Source of the DNA: Candidatus Methanophaga sp. GoMg3.2
Lineage (GTDB): Archaea > Halobacteriota > Syntropharchaeia > Alkanophagales > Methanospirareceae
Assembly: GCA_013180565.1 (NCBI GenBank)
Contig: QBUN01000245.1
Span: 1 to 5,106 of the forward strand
Reading direction: 5' to 3'
DNA: 5,106 nt
The translations under genes and the position numbers were made by a program. This document shows positions 1 to 5,106 of this stretch, piece by piece (within the stretch, counting starts at the first letter, position 1; every line of letters starts with the position of its first letter). The notes beneath the pieces were generated by a model that worked only from the letters and a program-made list of their open reading frames with translations, searched no databases and was not told the origin of the DNA.

Positions 1-48
1 AAAGACGACATCTTTGATACCTCCTTTTATGAGGCTGTAACAGGGTAA
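1..48 (+). CDS. 3' end of an upstream gene, probably the ABC substrate-binding protein (partial)
   Basis: An open frame runs from base 1 to a TAA stop at 46-48 and encodes the last 15 residues, KDDIFDTSFYEAVTG. The stop lies 2 bp before the permease ATG, so this is very likely the preceding gene of the same operon. In SsuABC/TauABC-type clusters that position is usually taken by the periplasmic or lipid-anchored substrate-binding protein. The tail fits the C-terminus of that family (an Asp-x-Ser-Phe-x-x-x-Ala type ending), but 15 residues cannot prove it. The identity is therefore inferred from operon context, while the existence of the reading frame is seen directly. The 5' part lies outside the window. 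Confidence 0.6.
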   Translation, partial: KDDIFDTSFYEAVTG

Positions 49-50
49 AT

Positions 51-824
51 ATGGGGCTAGTGACAAAAGAGAAATGGCTATGGTTAGTTCCACTAATCAT
101 AGTCATCCTATTATGGCAGTTTGTAGCAGTGTACGTGGTAAAAAACCCCTCAATCTTACCCAGCGTCACAGCCGTTATTTTTTCCTTTTATGAGCTCCGA
201 AACTATATACTACCGGATATACTGGTCAGCCTACTTCACTTTGCTATTGGTATGGTCTTAGCATTTGCCGTGGCACTTCCTCTGGCTATTGCTATGGGCT
301 GGTATGATACTATATTCAAAGCGGTAGATCCAATTATAGAGCTAATAAGACCCATCCCCCCGCTCGCATGGGTACCACTTGCAATTGCATGGTTCCATCT
401 AACGCACTATGCAGCAGGCTTTATCATATTTATAGGCGCTTTTTTTCCAATCTTAATTGCCAGTTATACGGGATTTAGGGATGTGCCCAAGGTATTGGTG
501 GAGACGGGCAAAGTGTTAGGATGCATAGGGAATAGAAAGTTGATAAGATATGTTGCTATACCTTATGCGCTTCCTTCTATTGCTACTGGCACTCGGGTTG
601 GAATGGGCGTTGCTTGGATGTGCGTTGTAGCGGCTGAGATGTTCTCGGTTAGCAATTATGGACTTGGCTTCCGTCTATTCACGAGATTTTTCCCTTTGCA
701 TCAGATGGACTACGTGGTAGCGTACATGCTTATTTTGGGGCTGGTAGCACTCTGCATAGACCGTGCATTCAGACATTTCGTTGAGGGGAAACTATTTAAG
801 TGGAAAAAAGGGATAGTAAAGTGA
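51..824 (+). CDS. ABC transporter permease, SsuC/TauC/NrtB-like
   Basis: This is the integral membrane subunit of an ABC importer in the nitrate/sulfonate/taurine superfamily. It forms the translocation channel and couples to the ATPase encoded next. At 257 residues it has the usual length for the family. Hydrophobic segments lie at about residues 10-30, 58-83, 104-140 (probably two helices), 181-200 and 221-238, consistent with a six-helix binding-protein-dependent permease. The family's RPIPPLAWVPLAI segment is at residues 100-112. The cytoplasmic EAA-type coupling loop is recognisable at about 150-171 (VETGKVLG, then a conserved Pro at 171), although the canonical E-A-A reads E-T-G. The ATG at 51 follows the upstream stop by 2 bp. 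A GTG at 60 is a possible alternative start, and no strong Shine-Dalgarno decides between them. The ATPase gene follows after 11 bp. The substrate is undetermined: sulfonates, nitrate and thiamine precursors are all carried by relatives. Confidence 0.93.
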   Translation: MGLVTKEKWLWLVPLIIVILLWQFVAVYVVKNPSILPSVTAVIFSFYELRNYILPDILVSLLHFAIGMVLAFAVALPLAIAMGWYDTIFKAVDPIIELIRPIPPLAWVPLAIAWFHLTHYAAGFIIFIGAFFPILIASYTGFRDVPKVLVETGKVLGCIGNRKLIRYVAIPYALPSIATGTRVGMGVAWMCVVAAEMFSVSNYGLGFRLFTRFFPLHQMDYVVAYMLILGLVALCIDRAFRHFVEGKLFKWKKGIVK

Positions 825-825
825 A

Positions 826-830
826 GTGAT
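826..830 (+). promoter_or_regulatory. Ribosome binding site of the ABC ATPase gene
   Basis: GTGAT lies exactly 5 nt before the ATG at 836, in the 11-bp gap after the permease stop. It matches the 3' part of the archaeal Shine-Dalgarno consensus AGGAGGTGAT, complementary to the 16S 3' tail. It supports the ATG at 836 over the out-of-frame ATG at 831, which meets a stop after two codons. Confidence 0.55.
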
Positions 831-835
831 ATGAT

Positions 836-1609
836 ATGAACCACAAACTCGAACTTCAGCACATAACGAAGACGTTTAGCACAGCAGAAGGCGAGATGTC
901 CGCCCTGGGCGGAATAAACTTAGAAGTCAAGCCGGCCGAGTTTTTGTGTATTATCGGTCCTTCAGGCTGTGGCAAAACGACATTGCTACGAATGGTAGCG
1001 GGTTTAGAGCACCCAACCAGTGGCAAGATCATCTTAGATGGAAAAGAGGTGAAATGCGCATCGCCCGATAGGGGAATGGTATTCCAGGAATTCTCGTTAT
1101 TCCCGTGGAGGACGATTTTGAAGAATGTGGAATTCGGACTGGAAATAGGGGGGATGAAGGATAAGGAAAGGCAAGCGATTGCAGAAAAATATATCGCGCT
1201 CGTAGGTCTACAAGGTTTTGAAAACCATTACCCGTATGAACTTTCAGGCGGAATGAAGCAGCGGGTAGCGATTGCAAGAGCTCTTGCGACTGAGCCTTCT
1301 ATTTTATTGATGGATGAGCCTTTTGGCTCGGTAGATGCGCAGACGAGAAATATACTTCAGGAAGAGCTGCTGGAGATTTGGAAGAGGACAAAAAAAACCG
1401 TCTTGTTCGTGACTCATAGCGTTGATGAGGCGGTATATCTCGCAGATAGAGTTGCAGTGATGTCCGCGAGACCAGCATGCCTTGTTAAGTGCCTTGCCGT
1501 TGATATACCAAGACCGAGGAAGCGAACAAGCGCAGAAGCAAATGAATTCAGGGCGAAGTTGCTCATGTGGCTCAGTTTAGAACGCTCAAAGGCATGTGTT
1601 ACGGTTTGA
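836..1609 (+). CDS. ABC transporter ATP-binding protein, SsuB/TauB/NrtD-like
   Basis: This is the cytoplasmic ATPase that powers the importer formed with the preceding permease. All nucleotide-binding motifs are intact: Walker A GPSGCGKT (residues 41-48), Q-loop Gln84 in MVFQEFSLFPW, ABC signature LSGGMKQR (136-143), Walker B ILLMDEP (156-162), D-loop GSVDA (164-168) and the H-loop His194 in FVTHSVDEA. The FQ-x-x-x-LFPW sequence and the VTHSVDEAVYLADR stretch are typical of the taurine/sulfonate/nitrate subfamily. Its 257 residues match the usual length, with a short C-terminal tail after the core and no extra regulatory domain. It is the last gene of the operon: the next gene is convergent and ends 47 bp away. 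Family assignment is secure; the transported compound is not. Confidence 0.95.
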   Translation: MNHKLELQHITKTFSTAEGEMSALGGINLEVKPAEFLCIIGPSGCGKTTLLRMVAGLEHPTSGKIILDGKEVKCASPDRGMVFQEFSLFPWRTILKNVEFGLEIGGMKDKERQAIAEKYIALVGLQGFENHYPYELSGGMKQRVAIARALATEPSILLMDEPFGSVDAQTRNILQEELLEIWKRTKKTVLFVTHSVDEAVYLADRVAVMSARPACLVKCLAVDIPRPRKRTSAEANEFRAKLLMWLSLERSKACVTV

Positions 1610-1618
1610 TTTGACGAT

Positions 1619-1626
1619 AAAAAAAA
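1619..1626 (-). terminator. Oligo-T terminator after hsp20
   Basis: Eight consecutive T residues on the - strand (A-run on +) begin 30 bp after the hsp20 stop, inside the 47-bp convergent gap with the ABC operon. Archaeal RNA polymerase commonly terminates on oligo-T without a hairpin, and no convincing stem precedes this run. There is no comparable + strand T-run in the gap. The first one for ABC operon readthrough is six T residues at 1700-1705, inside the hsp20 gene. Confidence 0.55.
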
Positions 1627-1656
1627 TCTTTGTATCTTACTCTGACTGCGATAGGC

Positions 1657-2229
1657 TCACTCCAAGGATATAGAAGTCTTCTTCTTCTCGCCCTTATCCT
1701 TTTTTATCGTCACACAGAGAACACCGTTTTTATACGTTGCCTTTGCGGTTGCGGGCGTCACAGGCATATCAAACGGTATCTCTTTAGAGAACCTTTGCCC
1801 GTCTCCGGTTTTTATATCCAGTGACTCTTCCGTTACATCCAACTTTATATCGCTCTTCTCAACATCGGGCAATTCCACTACGACTTCGTAGGTGTCTTTA
1901 TAGTCAATCACATCTACTAAAGGTTCACACTTTGGGGCAGGTGCTATCCTCTCGTCCGAAGGTTTTATATTCCCAAACTCTTTTATCTCTGGCTCCTTCC
2001 CCGGCTCCTTCGTATATGATAGCCCGTAAATGAAAGGACCATATATTCTTGCTTTGCCTTCTGGTGTCTCCTCTTCGGTTACAAAATCCCTGAGTGCCTC
2101 CGGCATTTCCTCTTCTAGCCGCGTCAGCATCTCCTCGACCGGCAATGGCTCTCGCTTCATCTCTTCTGTCATCCGTTCCATGTACCCTTCTAACAGCTCA
2201 AATATAGAAGGCTTCTTCCCCTTTTCCAT
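1657..2229 (-). CDS. Hsp20/alpha-crystallin family small heat shock protein
   Basis: This encodes a 190-residue protein with a C-terminal alpha-crystallin domain at about residues 102-176. The domain starts at EPLVDVIDYKDTYEVVVELP, followed by the DIKLDVTEESLDI strands. It ends with the family signature A-x-x-x-x-NGVL-x-V-x-I (NGVL at 168-171). Small heat shock proteins form oligomers that hold unfolding proteins without ATP. The tail SISLE has an I-x-L pair (Ile187, Leu189) resembling the I-x-I/V oligomerisation motif. The N-terminal arm of about 100 residues is long and acidic, includes a probable amphipathic helix rich in Glu and Met (residues 8-50), and contains a conserved-looking RIYGPFIYGLSYT block (61-73). 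Long-armed versions like this are known to me from methanogens and related archaea. An in-frame TAA at 2233-2235 fixes ATG 2229 as the earliest ATG. The gene starts 31 bp after trpG on the same strand. Cotranscription with trpEG or a promoter of its own are both possible. Confidence 0.88.
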   Translation of the reverse strand: MEKGKKPSIFELLEGYMERMTEEMKREPLPVEEMLTRLEEEMPEALRDFVTEEETPEGKARIYGPFIYGLSYTKEPGKEPEIKEFGNIKPSDERIAPAPKCEPLVDVIDYKDTYEVVVELPDVEKSDIKLDVTEESLDIKTGDGQRFSKEIPFDMPVTPATAKATYKNGVLCVTIKKDKGEKKKTSISLE

Positions 2230-2249
2230 GATTTAATCTTTCTACTCCG

Positions 2250-2260
2250 TATAGATAAAA
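2250..2260 (-). promoter_or_regulatory. Possible TATA-like element of hsp20
   Basis: On the - strand, TTTTATCTATA fills the gap between the trpG stop and hsp20. Its centre is about 26 nt before the hsp20 ATG, so transcription would start at or next to the start codon and give a leaderless mRNA. The match to the archaeal TTTATATA box is imperfect, and a GGAG 15 nt before the ATG could instead be a distant ribosome binding site on a trpEG-hsp20 transcript. I see no CTAAC-N5-GTTAG heat shock operator of the Archaeoglobus HSR1 type. Confidence 0.25.
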
Positions 2261-2836
2261 CTACATATCCACAAAATTCTTTATCAATTTCAGCCCATCC
2301 TCTGTCAATATAGATTCAGGATGGAACTGTACGCCGAAGATGTTCTTGTCTTTATGTCGGATTGCCATTATCTCATTGTCGTCTAAACTTCTCGCTGTTA
2401 CTTCTAAACGCCCGTTTACATCGTCAATTACTAAGGAGTGGTATCGCACGACCGAGAGCGGATTCTTCAGTCCTTTCAGCACGTTTGCACCATTATGCTT
2501 CACTAAACTCACCTTTCCATGTCTTAGCACTCTTGCATTCCTCACCCTTGCGCCAAAGACATAACCTATGCATTGATGCCCCAAACAAACGCCCAATATC
2601 TTCTTGTCATCGTTGCCAAACTTCCTTATCAGTTCATTTGTGACACCAGCATCTCTTGGCGTCTTCGGACCAGGCGAAATTATTATATGCTCTATCTCCT
2701 CTGTTTTAACAATTTTCGCAATATAACCAAGATCCACATTATTCTGCACCACTATCGGTTTAGCACCCAGTATCCCAACGTATTGCACTATGTTATATAC
2801 AAATGAATCGATATTATCCACAATCAGGACATTCAT
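2261..2836 (-). CDS. trpG: Anthranilate synthase component II (glutamine amidotransferase)
   Basis: This is the class I glutamine amidotransferase subunit of anthranilate synthase. It hydrolyses glutamine and channels ammonia to TrpE for conversion of chorismate to anthranilate in tryptophan synthesis. The 191 residues begin MNVLIVDNIDSFVYNIVQY, as is typical for TrpG/PabA. The catalytic triad is present: Cys84 in GVCLGHQ (82-88), and His172 and Glu174 in FGVQFHPES. The oxyanion-hole motif SPGP is at 54-57. A longer frame could start at 2881, but its extra 15 residues (MCGVIRVHLRRCVQR) lie inside trpE and resemble nothing in the family. The strong Shine-Dalgarno also points to ATG 2836. The gene overlaps the trpE stop by 4 bp (ATGA), indicating translational coupling and a 1:1 complex. 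A shared role with a PabB in folate synthesis is possible in some organisms, but pairing with a true TrpE favours trpG. Confidence 0.95.
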   Translation of the reverse strand: MNVLIVDNIDSFVYNIVQYVGILGAKPIVVQNNVDLGYIAKIVKTEEIEHIIISPGPKTPRDAGVTNELIRKFGNDDKKILGVCLGHQCIGYVFGARVRNARVLRHGKVSLVKHNGANVLKGLKNPLSVVRYHSLVIDDVNGRLEVTARSLDDNEIMAIRHKDKNIFGVQFHPESILTEDGLKLIKNFVDM

Positions 2837-4305
2837 CCTTTGCACGCACCTCCGGAGATGCACTCTAATAACGCCGCACACTTACTCAGAGTCTCTTTAT
2901 ACTCGCGTTTTGGATCAGAATCAGCAACAATACCCGCTCCTGCTTGTATATATACTTTGCCATGCTCAAATACCGCAGTTCTTATTGTTATTGCGGTATC
3001 AATTGAACGATTAAAGGAGAAATATCCGACACATCCTGCGTATACTCCTCTTCTTGTCGGCTCTAATTCATCTATTATCTCCATAGCACGCACTTTCGGT
3101 GCGCCCGATACAGTACCAGCAGGGAACGTCGCTTCTAACGCATCAAACTCGTCTTTATCCGTTTTCAACTCGCCTACCACGTCCGTCACTATATGTTGCA
3201 CATGCGAATATTTCTCGGGATACATGAATCGTGTCGCTTTCACGGTGCCAAACTCGGACACTTTTCCGATGTCGTTTCTTGATAAATCAACAAGCATCAA
3301 ATGCTCTGCACGCTCCTTTTCATCGTTAAGCATCTCCACCTCCAAACGCTTATCTTCTTCTTCGTTAATGCCACGCCGTCTTGTACCTGCTATAGGGCAA
3401 CTCTCCACTTTCCTACTTCCTTTGCCTACTTGGGGCAATCCAGCGACCCGAACCAGCATCTCAGGACTTGCTCCCACTATCTTCCGTTCACCGAAATCAA
3501 GTAGATACATGTATGGTGACGGATTCACTTCGCTTAATATTTTGTAAAACGGGAAATGCCCTTCAGGTGCAAAATCGGCTTCCAGTCGCTGTGAAAGCAC
3601 CACCTGAAATATATCACCAGCACGAATGTATTCCTTCGCAACTCTTACACTTCGCTCATAATCCGCTTTTTCCATGTTTGACCGGAAATCGCCGACTATC
3701 GAAATCGGAGCAAAATTATCGGGTACTTCTCTCTCTCTCAGTAATTCCGCCACGTCCACACAATTCGCATCGGAATCCATGTCTTTGTTCGGAGTATCGC
3801 AAAATTCGTTAGATATAAGGAACGCTTTTTCCGCTCTATGGTCTACAATAACATTCTTGTTCGTGAGCAGGAATTCGCAATCCGGTTGCCCCAATGTGTC
3901 CAATGTACTTTCATCCAAATGCATAAAATATCGGATGAAATCGTACGAGAAGTAACCGACAAAACCACCGATAAAACGCTCCCTTTTTTGCATGTGATCT
4001 ATCTTTAACTCGTTAAGGTACGCTTTTATCAAACTTAGCGGATTTATATCCTCTCCCGCCACATTATCCATCGCTTCCCCAATTACTGCATTGTACGACT
4101 TTGTGTTCAAAATGCCGTCCTTCACGGCGAATTTAAACGCGGGATCAAAACCTATAATAGAATACCGCGCCATCTTATCGTCGCCTTCTCGTGACTCCAG
4201 TAAGTATGCCTCGCCATCATCGCTTACCGCATCCTTCTTCAAAATATCATATAACAAGCAAGGGTTTACAAACGGGATTTCCTCACATGCCTGAATAACG
4301 AACAT
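2833..4305 (-). CDS. trpE: Anthranilate synthase component I
   Basis: This is the chorismate-binding, Mg-dependent subunit of anthranilate synthase. With ammonia supplied by TrpG it makes anthranilate and pyruvate from chorismate, the first committed step of tryptophan synthesis. The 490 residues have the usual length and order. The N-terminal domain carries the tryptophan-binding LLES motif (35-38), and NPSPYMYL follows at 261-268. The chorismate-binding domain has PIAGTRRRG (304-312), AEHLMLVDLSRND (333-345), HVQHIVTDVVGEL (368-380), TFPAGTVSGAPKVRAMEIID (393-412) and GAGIVADSDP (457-466). Ala306 in PIAGT is the residue that marks TrpE; PabB has Lys there (PIKGT). Retention of LLES and NPSPYM suggests that the enzyme is feedback-inhibited by tryptophan, as known for the family. 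ATG 4305 is supported by GTGAT 5 nt upstream and by a TATA box at the right distance. Its TGA overlaps the trpG ATG. Confidence 0.96.
   Translation of the reverse strand: MFVIQACEEIPFVNPCLLYDILKKDAVSDDGEAYLLESREGDDKMARYSIIGFDPAFKFAVKDGILNTKSYNAVIGEAMDNVAGEDINPLSLIKAYLNELKIDHMQKRERFIGGFVGYFSYDFIRYFMHLDESTLDTLGQPDCEFLLTNKNVIVDHRAEKAFLISNEFCDTPNKDMDSDANCVDVAELLREREVPDNFAPISIVGDFRSNMEKADYERSVRVAKEYIRAGDIFQVVLSQRLEADFAPEGHFPFYKILSEVNPSPYMYLLDFGERKIVGASPEMLVRVAGLPQVGKGSRKVESCPIAGTRRRGINEEEDKRLEVEMLNDEKERAEHLMLVDLSRNDIGKVSEFGTVKATRFMYPEKYSHVQHIVTDVVGELKTDKDEFDALEATFPAGTVSGAPKVRAMEIIDELEPTRRGVYAGCVGYFSFNRSIDTAITIRTAVFEHGKVYIQAGAGIVADSDPKREYKETLSKCAALLECISGGACKG
2847..2853 (-). promoter_or_regulatory. 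Strong Shine-Dalgarno of trpG, inside trpE
   Basis: GGAGGTG on the - strand sits 10 nt before the trpG ATG at 2836, within the last codons of trpE (the Gly-Gly-Ala of its C-terminus). It is the best ribosome binding site in the window and decides the trpG start against the upstream in-frame ATG at 2881. Confidence 0.8.
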
Positions 4306-4311
4306 TGTACA
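4306..4311 (-). promoter_or_regulatory. TGTACA palindrome next to the trpE start: candidate TRP box (TrpY-type operator)
   Basis: The perfect 6-bp palindrome TGTACA directly abuts the trpE ATG and covers the start site predicted from the TATA box. In Methanothermobacter, the repressor TrpY binds TRP boxes with this core in the trpEGCFBAD promoter region. By eye I find no other TGTACA in the window. Only one full copy is present, whereas known sites come in multiples, so the operator role is an inference. The TrpY gene is not in the window. Confidence 0.4.
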
Positions 4312-4315
4312 TCAC
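4311..4315 (-). promoter_or_regulatory. Possible ribosome binding site of trpE
   Basis: GTGAT on the - strand lies 5 nt before the trpE ATG, the same motif and spacing as at the ABC ATPase gene. It can act only if transcription starts upstream of it. The TATA box position predicts a start at about 4308-4311, which would remove most of it and leave an almost leaderless mRNA, so the assignment is uncertain. Confidence 0.35.
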
Positions 4316-4330
4316 ATATGGATTGTATTG

Positions 4331-4340
4331 TATATATAAA
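4331..4340 (-). promoter_or_regulatory. TATA box of the trpEG promoter
   Basis: TTTATATATA on the - strand is a near-perfect archaeal TATA box. Its centre is about 26-27 bp before position 4309, so transcription should start some 3-6 nt before the trpE ATG. The BRE side (4341-4347, reading TAAGGTA on the - strand) is only partly consensus-like. The probable left end of the insertion sequence starts about 8 bp further upstream. Confidence 0.65.
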
Positions 4341-4375
4341 TACCTTAGGGGCCACCTTATAATTAAATCCATAAC

Positions 4376-4383
4376 TTTATATA
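4376..4383 (+). promoter_or_regulatory. TATA box of the transposase gene
   Basis: TTTATATA has its centre about 27 bp before the ATG at 4407, so transcription is predicted to begin at or beside the start codon. There is no Shine-Dalgarno in the short stretch before the ATG (reading CTTCTTCTAAATACGC), which agrees with leaderless translation. Confidence 0.6.
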
Positions 4384-4406
4384 TGTAGTACTTCTTCTAA
4401 ATACGC

Positions 4407-5106
4407 ATGGGAAAAAATAATTCCGATGAACTTTGGATAGGTTTTTTGGGTAGTCTTAATGAAGTGCAAGCACGACAGTTGGCAGGTATAAAGGCGTTAG
4501 AATTTGGTTGGGGCGGAATCTCGAAAGTTGGGAGACTTACAGGTAAAGATTATAAAACGATAAAAAAAGGGATAACTGAAGTTGAAAACGGGAAATTTTT
4601 GGATAAAAACGAAAAACTTCGTAAGAAAGGTGCTGGACGGAAAAAACTTACTGATAAAAATCCTCAAATCATAGAGGATATTGAAACTATAATGGGCGAA
4701 AATACGGCAGGAAACCCCATGAGTAATTTAAAATGGTCAAATAAATCCACATATGCTATTGCAAACGAATTGCGTTTGAGAGGGCATAAAATATCTGAAG
4801 ATACCGTTGGTCATATACTAAAACAGGAAGATTATAGCCTACAAGCGAATAGGAAAACCATTGAAGGCCGTTCCCCTCCTGAAAGAGATGAACAATTCAA
4901 GTATATCAATGAGAAATCAAAAGAATTTGTGACCGCGGAGGAACCAGTCATCTCTGTTGATGCGAAGAAGAAAGAACCAGTCGGTAATTTTAAAAACAAT
5001 GGCCAAACATGGAAGAAAAAAGGAGAAGCTGATGAAGTAGACGTCTACGAGTTCTTATCTTTAGCAGAGGGAAGAATAACTCCTTATGGGGCTTATGATC
5101 CCGCAA
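4407..5106 (+). CDS. ISAzo13-family transposase, N-terminal 233 residues (cut by window end)
   Basis: An open frame starts at ATG 4407 and is still open at the window edge. This is a DDE transposase that would move the insertion sequence by cutting and joining DNA ends. Diagnostic blocks in order are GAGRKK (75-80), GNPMSNLKWSNKST (102-115), the NELRLRGHKISEDTVGHIL helix region (120-138), YSLQANRKTIEGRSPPERD (143-161), VISVDAKKKEPVGNFKNNG (181-199) and the start of the PYGAYD block (226-231). The N-terminal part resembles a helix-turn-helix DNA-binding region (KVGRLTGKDYKTIKKGI, 40-56). Asp185 is the expected first catalytic Asp. The remaining acidic residues, including those of the usual ADGGGSNG block, lie outside the window. 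Family members have about 400 residues, so just over half is seen. No internal stop or frameshift occurs in the visible part. The gene is A/T- and Lys-rich, in line with a mobile origin. Confidence 0.85.
   Translation, partial: MGKNNSDELWIGFLGSLNEVQARQLAGIKALEFGWGGISKVGRLTGKDYKTIKKGITEVENGKFLDKNEKLRKKGAGRKKLTDKNPQIIEDIETIMGENTAGNPMSNLKWSNKSTYAIANELRLRGHKISEDTVGHILKQEDYSLQANRKTIEGRSPPERDEQFKYINEKSKEFVTAEEPVISVDAKKKEPVGNFKNNGQTWKKKGEADEVDVYEFLSLAEGRITPYGAYDPA

Larger units (their letters stand above)
4348..5106 (+). mobile_element. ISAzo13-family insertion sequence, left part (partial)
   Basis: The transposase frame from 4407 identifies the element, and the right end lies beyond the window. 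The left boundary is not proven. I place it near 4348, where GGGGCCACC begins, because it is the last G/C-rich step before the A/T-rich region that carries the transposase promoter and because the trpE promoter core ends just before it. The terminal inverted repeat cannot be confirmed without the right end. A short direct repeat, ACCTTA, flanks this point (4342-4347 and 4354-4359), but only one copy lies outside the proposed end, so it is not evidence of a target duplication. Confidence 0.5.

Noticed and set aside
1029..1277. An 82-codon - strand frame inside the ABC ATPase gene.
   Set aside because: It is antisense to the Q-loop to signature region, with no motif and no initiation signals.
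1700..1705. Six T residues on the + strand as a terminator for the ABC operon.
   Set aside because: The run is short and lies within hsp20, where it reads as Lys codons on the other strand. It could act as a terminator, but coding need explains it.
1630..2236. Several 64-70 codon + strand frames opposite hsp20.
   Set aside because: They are antisense to a gene with a clear alpha-crystallin domain, and their low-complexity translations are reverse readings of it.
2837..2881. An upstream in-frame ATG would extend trpG by 15 residues.
   Set aside because: The extension lies wholly inside trpE, is basic and unlike the start of any TrpG, and the strong Shine-Dalgarno with correct spacing points to ATG 2836.
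2840..3547. A 235-codon + strand frame opposite trpE.
   Set aside because: It is a Ser/Thr-rich shadow antisense to the well-supported trpE frame, with no recognisable motif and no promoter or ribosome site.
2893..4305. trpE as pabB (aminodeoxychorismate synthase) instead.
   Set aside because: The diagnostic position is Ala in PIAGT rather than the PabB Lys, and the tryptophan-binding motifs are kept.
4342..4359. The direct repeat ACCTTA (4342-4347 and 4354-4359) as a target site duplication or operator pair.
   Set aside because: The two copies are 12 bp apart and one would lie inside the proposed element. Six-base repeats are easily found by chance in a region this short of complexity.

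Overview
The window looks archaeal, probably from a methanogen- or ANME-like euryarchaeote. The reasons are TATA-box promoters that predict leaderless or nearly leaderless starts, Shine-Dalgarno-like motifs matching the archaeal 16S tail (GGAGGTG, GTGAT), an oligo-T terminator, and a long-armed Hsp20 of a type I associate with methanogens and their relatives. The lineage is an inference from gene content, not from a marker gene.

Positions 1-1609 (+ strand) hold the end of an ABC importer operon of the nitrate/sulfonate/taurine (SsuABC/TauABC/NrtABCD) superfamily. It comprises the last 15 codons of an upstream gene, probably the substrate-binding protein, then a complete membrane permease and a complete ATPase, packed with 2 and 11 bp between them. 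The substrate cannot be read from this sequence.

Positions 1657-4305 (- strand) hold, in transcription order, trpE, trpG and an hsp20-family gene. TrpE and TrpG together form anthranilate synthase, the first committed step of tryptophan synthesis. Their genes overlap by 4 bp (ATGA), and trpG has a strong Shine-Dalgarno sequence inside the end of trpE. TrpE carries the Ala of PIAGT that separates it from PabB, and it keeps the LLES and NPSPYM tryptophan-feedback motifs. The hsp20 gene starts 31 bp after trpG and ends in an 8-base oligo-T terminator in the convergent gap shared with the ABC operon. No other trp genes are seen here.

Positions 4306-4406 form a compact divergent promoter region. 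On the - strand is a TATA box for trpE and, at the predicted start site, the palindrome TGTACA, which is the core of the TRP box bound by the archaeal regulator TrpY. On the + strand is a TATA box placed for leaderless expression of a transposase. From 4407 to the window end runs the N-terminal 233 residues of an ISAzo13-family DDE transposase, cut by the window edge. The insertion sequence has probably landed within about 10 bp of the trpE promoter core.

I found no CRISPR array, RNA gene, toxin or defence system, or clearly undescribed system. The most interesting points are the candidate TrpY-type operator, the insertion sequence abutting the trpE promoter, and the trpEG-hsp20 arrangement.
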